Below, piece after piece: positions 44,610 through 58,053 of a stretch of DNA of 64,000 nt. The notes under the pieces are model-generated. The model saw only the letters and a program-made list of their open reading frames with translations. It ran no database searches and had not been told where the DNA came from. The stretch comes from Mugil cephalus (taxonomy: Eukaryota > Chordata > Actinopteri > Mugiliformes > Mugilidae): contig NC_061789.1 of the NCBI RefSeq assembly GCF_022458985.1, positions 2,397,501 through 2,461,500 of the forward strand. Reading direction: 5' to 3'. Numbering within the stretch: position 1 is the stretch's first letter; each line of letters starts with the position of its first letter. A program made the translations under genes and the position numbers.

Positions 44610-47181
44610 TTTCTGATATGAACTAGACTTAGCTCGACTCGTCTCTAAACCGCATGTTTGTTGTTGCCTCAGTGATGCCCACATATGAAGAGATTCACCT
44701 GCCACTCTAAGCCATCAGCTTGGGGAAGGAAGGTGGTGAAGGATCGTGTTAGAAACTGAGATTGTTGACGTGTTTCTTTGCTGTAAGAATTTGGGTCATG
44801 TGTCAATCAAGTGTAACAGTTGCTCTCATTGGTCGTGGCCTGATCTGCGTCATCTCAAAGCTGAGAGTGGTTCACCCTGGTGCCAGCTTTGCTAAAGGTT
44901 TCTCGTGCCTGTTGTCGCTACGACTTGCTGCATTGCAAGACCATACCATGTTTTTTTTTTGTTGTTGTTGTTGTTGCCACATTCCAGCTAGTCTCCTCTG
45001 CAAACCAAGATTACAAACACAGAATTAAGTCCACAAAATATACAATATATATCATTTCACAAATTATGCAAAAGTTTATTTACACCATTAATATTATAAA
45101 CTGGGGAACTTTGTCTTCCAGGCCTTTAACTAGCCTTCCAAGTGAGACTTATAATAATAACCTTGTGTATTATTAATCGCCTAAGCACAGCAGGACAGGA
45201 TGTGTGTGTACAGCAATGAGGAAATAGAACCGTTTGTATAATTTAGAGTAAAAAGAAAAAAATATGCCTCTCTAATAGCAGAGCTGATTAACAACCATTT
45301 CGCTGCGTGCTCATAAGAATCCCCCCCTCCGCCTCTCCTAGCCTTCCTTTCTAAGCCACGCCCACTGAATCGATTCCCCCGTGTCCATCAGGGAGGATTA
45401 TGCAAAGATCCAGAGAGGGATAACCCTAGGGAGACATTCGCACTTGCTCACTCCCCCACACAGCATTCGCGGACACGGCACAGTGTGCTCTCTTTCAGCC
45501 TACCAGCTGTTGCAGTGCCTCGGCGCAATCAATACGACAGTCATGTTTCACAACAACCGTCACTCCTTCACTGCCAGGAACCTGTGGGAGGTCCCCTTGG
45601 GCAAAAAGACTGCGAGACGTACTCCGCAGTGACAAGGTTTGGGAAATGCAATAACGGATTGACAGATTTGAGAAACCTGGAATGCGGGTTCATTAGTTGT
45701 AAAGTGCGTGGGGCGCGAATGCGCTGATAGGGGAAACCTCTCTTTCCCTGTCCATGGGAGGATGAGGTGTGATAGGAGCGTAGAGGCAGAGGAAGAAGCA
45801 GGAGCGAGGGTGGAATAAAAAAGTAGCAGGTCAGTAAGGGAGAAGAATATGATACAGTTTATGATGAAAAAATTGAAAGAATAGAGAGTTAGGGATGTGA
45901 AGTGACTATACCTTCTCCGTGACAGGTGCTCATGTAGGCAGAGACGAGCATGTCTCATACCTGTCTAGTTAAAATAGGGAGAAGATTGGCGGAAATCATT
46001 GAGTATTTTCAGCCCAGTGCAGGCTGCACGGTGGCGCCGGCCCAACTTGAATCAGGCTCCAGTCCAACCAAAGACAATGCTTCGTTTATTTCATCTCAAT
46101 CAGCTCTTCTTTTCTATCCATAACCACGTCCGTGGAGAGTCAGCTGGCCTCAAACAATGTGAAGATAGATAAATGATTAAACCCACAGCCAGTGGCAGTG
46201 GTGCAAGGTCTACTGGGGCCCCAGGCAAACATTTACACTGGTAAACACTGCGCTGCCAGTTAAGCTAATGTTAACCGTCAAAAAATGAATAAAAGAAATA
46301 ATGTCATGTAGTGGAAGTTATTTTATTCTAAATGTCTCTCCCCCACTGTTAAGGCTAGACCAGCAGCATTCGGTTATTTAGTCTTTGTCATTATGTGCTT
46401 CACTTACCACTTTGTTGATCTGCGCGCTGTAGTCGTACTTAACATCTCTAAAGAGTCATTAACATGTAACGGGATTCAGAGTGCAGAGTTGTGTCAGTCA
46501 GAGGCCCCTCGGGAATGTCTCCTAGCATCGCTTTATCACCACTCAGAGGCCCGCTGCTGACCTGTGGACACGAGCAGTTGCCTGCCCTGCTTGTTGACAA
46601 GCTGCACCTCCAGGTGGAGTGTAGGGTTCCTCGTACATCCATGTCTTCCCTCTAAATCCCCTCCAGTCATTCAGTTGTTTGCTTCGCGTCTTCCTTTTCC
46701 CTAGGATGACCTGCCCTAATCTGCATCCGACTGTCCAGGACTGATTGTCTTCGTTGGTTAGCTAGGTTAAAAACATCCGGGTAAACCAATCAGAGGCACA
46801 GTATGATGTGTCATGCCTTCGCTGTGCCGCAACATGACAACTATTACCTCAAACAATAATGCAAAAAGGTAGTGCCGTTGGAATATTTAATGAATGAAAG
46901 TTTTCTTTCAGGAAAGATGAAATGAACCACCTCAGCAGAGCGTATGAGATTAAACTGACTTAACCTCATAGGATCAGACTGAAGTAATGCTTAGTTGAAG
47001 GGATTATGGCTGAATAATTCATGAATATTTTTAAAAGTACCCCGAGTATCTGTAACCAGCAGTCTGTATGTCTTTGACGTCCATGGAGTCGGTTCCTGAA
47101 TATGTAACTGAGAGTTGTTACGTTCAGTTTTGAAATATTTCATTTTTTTAAAATTGTCCTTTCGTCTGAATGTTTGTTAAA

Positions 47182-47345
47182 GATCAACATTAAAACCACT
47201 GTATGAGGCCCCCATCCTGTTACCAGACACCACGGGACACCTTTAGAAGCCCCACGTCCATTCTCTGATGAGTCACAACTGTTCTGGAGGCATGAATGAG
47301 ACCAACACAATACTAGAAGGTGGTCATGATGTCATGCCTCATCTA
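47182..47345 (+). mobile_element. Internally deleted Tc1-like relic (family B)
   Basis: AACATTAAAACCACTGTATG (one end) runs directly into CAGACACCACGGGACACCTT, TCTCTGATGAGTCACAACTG, GAGACCAACACAATACTAGA and GGTGGTCATGATGTCATGCC (transposase 3' end plus other terminus). The middle of the transposase is missing, making it a MITE-like deletion derivative. Confidence 0.7.
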
Positions 47346-49126
47346 TGTAAATATGTATATATATGCTATAGGGGTAGATGTATTTGCAAACTGACCTTTG
47401 ACAAACAAAGTTAATTATATAATGTTGGCCTTTACTGTTGTGTTGTTGGCCTTTACTGTTGTGTTGAAAATCAGCCTCGAATCAACATCGACCTGCAAGG
47501 TGACAGCACAGTTGTCCAATTGAAACATAGATTTTCAGATTAGATGGATTTGTTTAATAAGAAGGTGGATGGTGAGATAACATGCCGTAGGGCTTTCATT
47601 GCACCTTTGCTTTTCCTCCATTTCTTCACCGTTCTGATTGATTCTTTCTCCTAAAAGTCAAGCAGCAACGCAAGTTAAATGACAACGTCCACATACTATT
47701 GACCCATTTTTGGGTGACCTAAATATCCAATAGTAGTCTTACACTATCTGTAAAGCAAGAAAACCGGTGGCATAAATTTAAAGTACACCCACTCATTCAG
47801 GCAGCAGAGCCCCGAGTCTCTATCTCAGGACTGGTGTGACTTATTTTTATTTATTTATTTATTTTCTCATGTTAATAGAGTCACATCTGACGCCTTTATG
47901 AGTGTAATCGGAGTGACAGAGTGGCTCAATGTGACCCGACACTGACAAAATGTTTTTGACGGAGAATAGCTGTCGAGGGTGTGACGACGCGTGTCTGTTT
48001 GAGGGAAGGCGTCGACGCGCTCGCTGTGACAAACTCGAGCGGCGACGAGTACGCGACAGCGACTGGGACCTGTGGATATCTGCAGCACAGGAACTGCTGC
48101 GTGGTCTGCGTTTGATGGACGTCTCACACGCCGATGCTGCAGAGTCTGTGAGATAACCCTGCTCTCCATGTCATCCACCGAGCGCATCCTCCCAATTTGG
48201 CGGTAATTTTAAGCTGCAGAGCCTCCCATCTCTCCCTCCGTTATCTGGCACTGCTGCTCTGCACCAGCGTGCTGCTCCCCACCACCCCCACCAGCACCAC
48301 CTACCTAGTCATGCACCTGCTGGCTCTGACTCTTACTCATGACTCCCCCGATACCTTTAGTCACAATCCGCCATGAGTGACGAGGTCAGAGCTTAGACGG
48401 GTTCCTGCGAATGCACATTTCTTCTTGCGACTGAAATGTCGTCACAGCCGCGTGTCGTATGTCGGTTGGGAGGAACATAAAGCAAGGATCAAGGTTTTCA
48501 AATGAGGAACTGATTCAAAATAAATCAGTTCGTAGGCAGTAAGTCGATAACATATTGTTTTCATGCTGTGCCGTGATCATAACGTGCGAGTGTTTGCTGT
48601 ACCGAGAAGGAGAAATTGATTCCACTAACTTGTGATTCAATGGATTCCTTTTTTTTTTTTTTTTTTTTTTTTATGCATTTCAGCCTCAATAATCTGTAAA
48701 GAAAGACGGAGCTCGACGTACGTGACTCATACAATATGCAGCTGTTACTCTCAGGGCTTCTATTTTCAGGCTCATACTGCAGTGAACTATGCACTAATGG
48801 GGGACGCACGGCGCACTGGAATGTGGAATTGTTTAACCAGTGACTTTTAATCAAAATCATCAGAGACAAAAATGAGTAGTTCAGCGGAGAAATGCTGTTA
48901 ATCCAAAGCATCCATTTGTTTCCTCTCTATAAGTATATGTCCGTTGTTTAGCATTTAGTGTGTGTGCACTGCATGTGTGTTAAGAAAGGACACCATCTGC
49001 CATCAGCTCTGGCTTGTGCCAGCCCCCCCACCCTCCAATAACCCACACCCATGCTCACACATATGAAATCCCTCTGCGTTCAGGTTTGATGGAGGAAAAT
49101 GAAAACAAAAAGTCTATATGTGGATA

Positions 49127-49128
<2 letters not shown>

Positions 49129-49180
<52 letters not shown>
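49129..49180. repeat. (TG)26 microsatellite
   Basis: Uninterrupted TG dinucleotides. Reverse-strand His-Thr frames come from it. Confidence 0.95.
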
Positions 49181-49182
<2 letters not shown>

Positions 49183-49535
49183 GGAGCAGGAGATGAAGAC
49201 ACACAGAGAAAAAGAAGATGCACAGGAAAAGGAGTGGGAGTGGCGCAGAGCGCACTGTAATTGTTAAAAGGTGGAGAATAAAAAGTACAAAGATGGGAGA
49301 AGGAAGAAAGCCGCTGCACTTGAACCTTCGCCTCGCGTCGTGTCGCTTTCACATCTGATGGATTTTTGTGCACCTCGCAAATACACAAATATAGAAATAC
49401 AATTACACACACATACTTGCACACAAGTGGATTTTGGAATAATGTTGTGTTCTTTTTTTTTTTTTTTCTGAACTGCCCTAGATTCATTTGGCATCTGTGC
49501 TGCACACTCATCTCTCTCTGTTATCACTCTGCTTT

Positions 49536-49537
<2 letters not shown>

Positions 49538-49583
<46 letters not shown>
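49538..49583. repeat. (TC)n(AC)n compound microsatellite
   Basis: TC units passing into AC units, the same architecture as at 2909. Confidence 0.95.
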
Positions 49584-49585
<2 letters not shown>

Positions 49586-49777
49586 CTGACACTCTCCATC
49601 GGCCTCTTTCTTGTAGCCTGCCTCTCTTCTTGAATCTCTCCCTCGTTCCCTTTCTTAATCCATCTTTCCCTCTCTTCTCTCTTAGTAGCGGCTGCTAAGA
49701 TCTGGGTATAAATATTTTAGCTCTGTCACCCATTCTGCATCTGCAGCTTCACAGAGAGACACTATCTCTGGTCCCTC

Positions 49778-49801
49778 TGTGTGTGTGTGTGTGTGTGTGT
49801 G
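49778..49801. repeat. (TG)12 microsatellite
   Basis: Uninterrupted TG dinucleotides. Confidence 0.9.
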
Positions 49802-51637
49802 CTCAGTTTAGTTGGATGAATATGTGCTGGTATGTTCTTCAGAAGCATCTGTTTGCATTCTAATTCGCGCCGCGGCCCACAGAAATGTTTCGATGTCTTG
49901 GCAGCCAAATGTGTTTGAGATCCAGGGTTTTTCTCGCGTTTTTATTCTCTCTCATGTTCAGAATCAGATGGTTTGGATACAGAACAGAGAATTAACATCC
50001 ACGCCTTAACCTTAAACCCTAACCCTAGTATTACCATTGTTTTATATTAAGATATATTATCTTTTCTGAGCCAAAAAGCTATGGCAGATTCTTCATATGT
50101 TAACTGTGCAAAGGTTTCCAATATAAGCATGGTATAAGCATAAATGCAAAGTGTGGCTGAACACAGGGAAGTTGTGTTTTTGTCTGGAGGATTTTTGTGA
50201 TATCTCGAGGCTATAACTAACTTTGTTTTCTTTTTGGGTCTCCCCATTCTTGCGTCACTCCCCAACCTGCAGCCGACAGCAGCGGTGCGTCATCAGTACT
50301 GTAATGGCAGCTTTTTTTTTTTTATTCCAGAAAGCGCAACTTCTCAGTGTTCAGCCACACTGAACACTTTGAACTTTAATTAACAAATACCGTAAGCTTT
50401 TTTATTATTATTGTTCACGGGTGGATGTTTAGGTCTTAAAGGGTTAACTTTTGTCACTTGGAGGAAAAAGTTAGCGTCAGTGTTGCCAGATACAGCTGAT
50501 AGTTTCCAGTCCAAATGTTCTCAAAAAGGTTCACCAAAATGCAGATGGAATACTTAAATAAATGATCTGTGTAGTACTTTAACTTTAACCCAGATTGCTT
50601 AGCCTAGTTTAGCCTATCATGAAAAACAATACAGTCGAATCACATGATGTCAAACTGCAGCAGCAGCCCCGACTAGTCGCATGTGGGTGTGTCACCGTCA
50701 CTCGATGCAAAGTGTTACTGCACTTTTGTTTTGTTTCAAATCATCATTAAAAAGCAAAGAGCAACCCAATTCTGTTTTTACCTGCAAAGGAATATTCAAA
50801 TCTGCCCTAATTGCCAACAATGTTCAGCATTTCTGTTACAAAGTAAACTGCAAAGAATGCAGGCTTGTACGTATTAGCAACTTTCCTCCTGTTGCAGCAA
50901 GTCCTGAAGACGTATAAAAGTCATCTTCATGGACATTTGTGGTTGAACAAATACATCAGCAACAGATGAGTGACCAACAGAAGTGTGCTGTTATTGCACA
51001 CTATTCATGCGCTGGAAGGTCACCTGTGTGTGACTCGGGGCAGAGAAATTATTCCCATGGATTAGAGATTATATCTGTGGGCCACACATGCAGCCTGCAG
51101 ACGTCTACGTGCTTTGCTTTTGGCCATTTTTTCGATACATTCTGATTTCACTGTGCGTGCATGTGCGTGTTCAGTCATTCATACCTAAAAAGAAGAAGAA
51201 AGCTCACAGTTCCCCCCAGTTTGGATCCTTTAGACGTCTAGTCAAGAGCCTCAAGCAACGGTGGCTAAAATATAGAAATAAGCCGTTGAAGACTTGAAGT
51301 AATCGATCGTCAAACACTACCTACCACCTCAGTCAATAATAATATCGACTGCTATACATCTTCAGTTAAAACAAGCCAGGGGAACTTCCTTTGTTCGTAT
51401 GCACTCACAGCAGAGCTGGATCACGCAGGCAGCACACTGAAGGCCTCAAACACAGGCAGGCAGAGGCTGTAAAATGTGCACGCAGCTGAGCTAAACGCAC
51501 ACCACACTGCACACATTAACACGCACACACACGCACACACTATCTACCCTCCTCTTTGCACCCCCAGGGGTTCAAATGAATTCACAAATTCTCACACTTA
51601 ATCCACCAGCCAGGCAACAAAAGCTTAGTGTGTGAGA

Positions 51638-51673
<36 letters not shown>
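51638..51673. repeat. (TG)18 microsatellite
   Basis: Uninterrupted TG dinucleotides after GAGAATG. Confidence 0.95.
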
Positions 51674-51675
<2 letters not shown>

Positions 51676-52069
51676 ACAAAAAATTTGCATGCTTTTTTTT
51701 TTGCTTTTTTTTATTTGAAAGGGTTGAGATTATTTACTTGCAATATTTTTTTTATAAACAGTTCATATTAAATTAAAAAAATAGTCATTGAAATGTGTAG
51801 TCGGTATAGTCGGGGAGGAACGTTTGAGGCATGAATGTGTGTTTTTTGTAACACAGTTTCCTACAACTGTGATTAGGTTCTTGTTTTTGTTCCTATAAAC
51901 AACCCACTGCGTGCGTCGGCTGATGGCAACCATAAGCACATATCTGCTGCCTGAAAAAGGGCCTGAAAAATTCGGCTTTCAGTTTCTGTATTCTGCCAGA
52001 CTGGCCTGAGGGAATGAATGAGTCAGTGTACAACTCTTCTTTAGTGTTATTCCACATAATGGGCCGTGC

Positions 52070-52380
52070 ATTAGTCTGGTGTAGCCACACTCACCTCTTT
52101 TCAGACTATGAGTCTGGCAACACTCCATTTGGATGCCATTATGGGGCACGTTTCAACCGATACTGAGAGAATATAATACCTCTGAACACAAGCGTTAAGT
52201 CCTCCAACCAATCAGAGCCTTTTTGTTGTAGACAAAAATCCAATCAGAGATGTATCCCTGGACAACGCACACTCGTCTTTACATCTTCCACCCAACGAAC
52301 TTGGTGCAGTTTGGTTTTTTAACTATCGATATTTTCATCGATTCTGTAACGTGCACAATGGTAGAATTTAATAATGCACA
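52070..52380. repeat. Possible interspersed repeat relic
   Basis: TAGCCACACTCACCTC, GGGGCACGTTTCAACCGATA and AAGTCCTCCAACCAATCAGA resemble phrases common in fish nonautonomous DNA-transposon-like repeats. No ends or open frame were identified, so the class is open. Confidence 0.3.
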
Positions 52381-55309
52381 GGCTGAATAAAATGGACAAA
52401 GATTGTCCTTTAGTAGTGGGAGTCAGTAGCAGTAAACAAAACAGCACAATGTGGATACTATGACAATTCAAATGGCCAAATGGAGAGTCCATCTGATATT
52501 ATTTTATTCTGCTGAAACCTTTGGAGAATGTGTGAGCTTTGTGGCATTTCTATAAACTGTTGGTACAGTTATGTTTGCTGAACGAGTTCAGTGGCATCTT
52601 TGCTATTAGGCTGTTCTCTGCTAGAAATGTTAGATAAGGACCATTTACCTACACATAAAGGGTCACGTATACAAACCTGTTGGGTCTGTTTTAGGCAACT
52701 ATAACCCCCCCAGCACCCTTTGGTTTAAGAGCTCAGATGAAATTTACGCTGCGAAAGAAACGTCAACTTCTTCAAATATAAACGCCGTTTCAAAAGACAG
52801 CAGATGAAGGAACTGTCTTTTGTTATATAAATGATTCCTTTGTGACAAACATAGATTATTTCTCTAATCTACATTAAAGATTTGTTTAGGGAGAGGGGGA
52901 TTATAATGATTCAGTGTTTTATGGGGTTTTTTTTTGCATTCGTTTTTTATAATCCTCAGCAGGAAACATTTTTAGCCTAAATATTTTTCTGTAAAGCTGG
53001 AAACAGAAGCCTGTTTGTTTCCGAACGTGTGGAACTGCGCAGACAGCTGAGCGAACGGGAAAACGTCTCCTCATCTTTGCCTGAATTGAGATCAATAAAT
53101 GTGTCCTCATTACGAGTTCACCAACAGTGATTAAATTATTTCCCTTCATAAACAACAATCTGTCAAAATTTTAAGATTTTTCTTTTTTTTAAATGAAGGG
53201 TGGGTGTCACAAAACTAAAACCACATGCATCCTGCGTCAATAGATGCAAAGTTTCTCTGTCAGCTTCTCATTATGTCACAATATTTACTCTGCAGTTTCT
53301 CGTTATTCATCATTTTGTAAGTTACTTGCTGTCTTGCTTCTCATTCTTTTACAATAACAACTCATTTGTGGATTTGATCATAATTGCGAGAACATGTTAT
53401 CATCATTGTAGGATATTCTGAGAAATAAAGTATTATACGACTTACTGTTGGCAGCAAGATCGTGCTTTTTTTTTCTTTTTTTTTTTGAGTTCCTAGATTC
53501 CCATTTAACAAAGAAATGATTGAAAAACTGTGTCAGAAAATAAAATCCAAAATAACATGATTGAAATCTCATCTTGACTGCCCCATGGTATTATCTGAAC
53601 ATTCTTTTCACAGAGATCTGTCCTTAGCCACTTTAGAGACGCAGAGGCAGGAAGACCAAGAGAGAGAAAGGAAACAGATATTCTCCTTCAAATCCGCAGC
53701 GTTCAAGCAGAGCGTATGGCAAGTCCACAACCTAAACTCCTCTGCCAAGAGTCTGGTTAAAAGCTTAGCCTTTGTTTGTCTTTGTGCGGCTGCTATCAGG
53801 TTAGAAAGCTCTTGCTTCATGTTAACACAACTGCATAAATCGCTACAACTCTTTTATGCAAGTCGGCGCGTCGAGGAGGGCGTGTGATGAAAGTGGAACA
53901 TTTAAATTCTAATACGATTTGGAGCGAAAGAAAAGACCAATTTGCTGCATGAACGTAAAATTGCCAGTAACATAAAATCATAAAGAGGCGTATTGTGTTG
54001 AAATGAGACAAAGCTAATGGATGCGTCTGGATGTAAAATTGCTCGTTTATGCCAGAAGGATTACTCCCGGTGAGCATCAGACAGTTTTTCTTTTTTGTGT
54101 GTGTTTAGTGTACAGTTGCAATCAAGATGATGCGCCTTGCTTTACCTGCAGACGGTCTGGTGATGTGTTAAACAGTCTGAGGAAGTCGAGTAAATGCGTA
54201 TGCAGTCTTTCAAGGCTTGACATCACTCATGATGTAAATTCACATACTGCAGCTTCACATGCAACAGGTTAAGTTCATGGCTAATATCAAGGGTGTCCTG
54301 TAAGATGCTCTGCATCATATGAAATGCCAAAAAAACCCAAAATGGATGGTGATAACACACGATATGTGTCCCACAATCTCATCACTTCATAAAACGGGCT
54401 CAGGAGCTCTAAAAAACAGTTTTATGGTGTAGCCACGAGGTTTTTCAGGAATTTAGTCCTCGTTTCTTGTTTAATATTCTCCGTACACTCGTGTTCCGGC
54501 TTTCATCAAATCATTCTACAGAGTTTTAAATCTGTATCACAGCTGGAGCTTATTTGTTTCTCTTTTTTAAACAGCCTGGTAGCTTTGCATATTTCTGTGT
54601 AGTGCTGAAACAACAGTTTTCAACCATAAAATGTGCGCGATACATAAAAAGTTTGCAAATCTGAAAGATGACGTTGCACATTTTAAATCGATTTCCTCGC
54701 CGTCTTGTGAATGTAATTTATAAAACTTCTTGTAAACATTTAATGTGTGAACCCTTAGGTACTGTGCTCAGCAGGATATTTTTTTAATGCAACCGCACAG
54801 GAAAGTCAGAAGCACCTCTGGCCAATATGGGAGGCTGACTTGTGCCCTTAATATATCTCATGTCAGCAGTCCTTGACCAGAACCAAGACAGACTGAACAC
54901 TGGAACACATGCACTCACATCCACAAAGACATTCCTCTTGAGGTGCAGCTTGACAGGTTTCTTCATGAATCAGTCACGACTGCTTCCACACAGAAAACAC
55001 ACACACACACACACGAAGGTACTCTAACGAGCACTGGAAATGTGAGGTCTATACCAATTTCTGATATAAATTTTTAAAAATCTCCTCTTGCGCCTGAAGC
55101 TTTGCAGCGTGGAGCCTGGGTGGAAGATTTTGCCCGGCAGTGCTAAGGGCACATGCACCTGGAAGGAAAGACAGAAAGACAGATGGGAAGCATTTGTTAG
55201 CAGCTCAGTCTCAATCTGTCTGCACTTCCAAGACTGTCTCTCTGGTAAAGCAGATTTAATCTACGAGCCCCTTACTTCCAATTTAGAGCTAAATGCAATG
55301 GATTCTTTT

Positions 55310-55435
55310 GAGTGTACACCTCAGGACACCCTCACAAGGGCCATGTCCATTCTCTGATGAGTCACAACTGTTTTGGAAGCACACAATATTAGGAGCGTGG
55401 TCATAATGTTATGCGTGATCGGTGCATGTCATGGT
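55310..55435 (+). mobile_element. Tc1-like relic (family B), 3' end
   Basis: CTCAGGACACCCTCACAAGG, CCATTCTCTGATGAGTCACA, ACTGTTTTGGAAGCACACAA and GTGGTCATAATGTTATGCGT then GATCGGTG align with 47182-47345. Only the transposase C-terminal remnant and terminus are present. Confidence 0.65.
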
Positions 55436-56149
55436 GGTTTTACCTTAAATGTTAATGTTTTATTTAAATTTCCACTATGGGACTGTGAAACCTGCAGGAA
55501 TAAATAAGGCTGAAGGTTCGTTTTCATGCCTGACTCAGCCTTTGGCATCATTATCTAACCACGAGCGACACATTCGCCAGATGCACGCTCCCCTCTTACA
55601 CTTTAGCTCACATTGCCCACCTGCCCTCCCATCAGCTTAGAGACAGCACGTTGGTTCCCGACTCACCTTCTCGTTCAAATTGTCAAACTCCAGTCTGAGT
55701 TAGCAGCCTTGGCTTTCTTGCCTTGCAGGGTGTTTATTAATCCTTTAACACTCAGCGGCTTCAAACACAGGCTGAGTGAAAATTCCCAGCACGAAGCCGC
55801 ACGACTCAAAGGCACAAAACATTTTAGGATGCCAATACCGCAGTAATGATAGCTCCAGACTTTGCAATAAAAGTGTGCGACTGCAGTTTCGGCATGTTTC
55901 TGTCATCTGTAGGGACAACATCTTATTAAATCATGATGTGCTGCACCAAGTTTTTACTTTAAGAGCCCAGTGAACCCAGTTTTGAGGTAAGAAATTAATG
56001 CGATGAGCAAAAGAACATGCGTCAAATGTGCAAGTAAACAATAAAAGTAAATTAAATGAACATTTCATGATGCCATCGTAAACACATTAATTTTCCGTTG
56101 TCACTTTTCCCTCTGTCGAAGCACACATGGGAATCTTCCGCACAGCCTG

Positions 56150-56640
56150 TGAATTATAGCACACGGTAAAAAATACATGTACTGAATGCTTCAAAGACAT
56201 GATTCACACATGAACCGGCCTCGCGTCCTCACATAAATCACACAGCATGAGGCTGTGATAATTGGCTGTTTGCATAATCGAATTACAAATGGGAATTGTC
56301 CATATGAGCGCGACGCAACCGACTGATCTCCCTATTTATTCCTGTTTAAAGACTGTATTCCGCACTACTTGCCTGTTGACTGTATGATAAATTTGTATGC
56401 GGCAAAGTGCTGGGAAGGATTTCAAGCATAATTAGGCGTCTTTTCATTGCTCTTTCAACCACCGAGGAGAAATTACATGGTCGCATCGCGAGCTCGCGTA
56501 TCTCTCATCATCAACGCGCTGTGTGCTGCTAATTAAGAGATGTTTGCGCGTTAAGATGCAGACGGAGAGGTCAAGGCTTGCTCATGCTCAGGAGATGATT
56601 TGTGGGAAATTAGAGGACGGAGAGGTCCAAAACATAAACC
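56150..56640. promoter_or_regulatory. Candidate conserved noncoding element (strongest of the set)
   Basis: About 490 bp of non-repetitive DNA with many clustered regulatory-type words: GTGATAATTGGCTGTTTGCA, TAATCGAATTACAAATGGG, ATGATAAATTTGTATGCGG, AGCATAATTAGGCGTC, GTGTGCTGCTAATTAAGAGA. Both strands lack a long frame. Such TAAT-rich, low-variation blocks in gene deserts are often developmental enhancers, but conservation cannot be tested from one sequence. Confidence 0.35.
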
Positions 56641-58018
56641 TTACATATATGCAGTGTATTTATAGATACGTATGATTAGTCATAATTAGGACGTTGACAA
56701 CATTAGCATTAAAGCCTGCAGACAAATTACGGTAGAAATATCAACTTATTGGAGCAAAGATCTTATGATATCACTGTATTCATGTAATAGTGAATAGGAG
56801 TTGAGTGTATTTTCTAATCATTAACTCCAAGTTTATAATATCAGCTGACATATCCCCCATGCACACAGTATGACTAACCAGCTTATATTTATTCATTATT
56901 TTGCAATATATAAATAATTTATATTGAAAACATTCCTCTCATTATTCCACCTCCGACCCTTAAATCTGAGAACATGCTGCACGTCTTTTCTGCTTTGCCA
57001 AACCGATCGTTCAAATGGTAAAGGCCGTTTAAGTCAGTCGTAGTCATGCAAAGTGAATGGAGATTTGATTTTCCGGCTTTAACTATGAGATACCAGATAC
57101 CAGTTTTTTGGGGATCTTTTTACAGCGTCAAAACGCTGTGCAGTTAGTGTGAGGGGTGAGGTCAGGGGCCATCCTTCATCCAGGTTTCCCACATGTCATC
57201 CTTTACCGTCAAACTTGCGTTCATATGTTCTTCTGAATCCAATATCTCTTTAAAACTGGCTGGAACATTCAATCAGACTCAGTAATGAGCAGCTTCTAAT
57301 TTGGTATTAAAAGGGCAAAGGTCACAACTCACATTGTGACCGTAGTCACTCAGGAACGCCTCATCTGGTTTTCTACAAACATGGAAAAAGTGATTTGTGA
57401 TGTTTCAGCTGTTGAAGGTCAGAGACAACATTTCTATCCAGAAACCCTTTGTGCAGTTTTTTTTATACCAGTATAGACTTGAGTGGTTGTCGGGAACGTA
57501 CAATGGGGAGGCGGTGATGTAAGTGTCTTATGCATTTCACATTTCATCTCTGTTCGCTGATTAAATGCTAAGTACAAAGAAGAGAATAACTTACGTGCGA
57601 GACGTAGCCACCCACAGATGTGAGATTCTATAACCCATTTGTGTAACCCACCCATGATCGGGTGTGAGGGTTATAAAAGTGCTGACTGCACTCAGCTATG
57701 AGTAAGGCTTTTATTTTGTGTGTGTGTGTGTGTGACTGATTCATATCCAACTTTCTCATTGTATCAGCAGCTGCTTCTCTTTGATGTGATTGTGAGTGGG
57801 TGAGGGAGAGAAAGACCGAAGAGGAGAGGAAACGCAGATAGAGATAAGATGATGCGAACGCCTGCACACGCAGAAAAATCAGAAAAATTGGAAAAAAAAT
57901 AATCGGGAGCTCGCTTTGAGTTCCGCGGCGACTGTTCTCATCCGGCCGGAGACTGAAATGATCAAAACACTTTTGATTTATCTCAGTATTGATGTGTTTT
58001 TGTGTTTGCTTCATTTGG

Positions 58019-58024
<6 letters not shown>

Positions 58025-58053
<29 letters not shown>
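58025..58053. repeat. Poly(A) run
   Basis: 29 consecutive A. It may mark a retroposed end, but no parent sequence was recognised upstream. Confidence 0.9.

Noticed and set aside
45381-45740. CpG-containing segment with an 83-codon frame, considered as an exon
   Set aside because: No family similarity, no convincing acceptor-donor pair that keeps the frame, and no neighbouring exon. Left unannotated.
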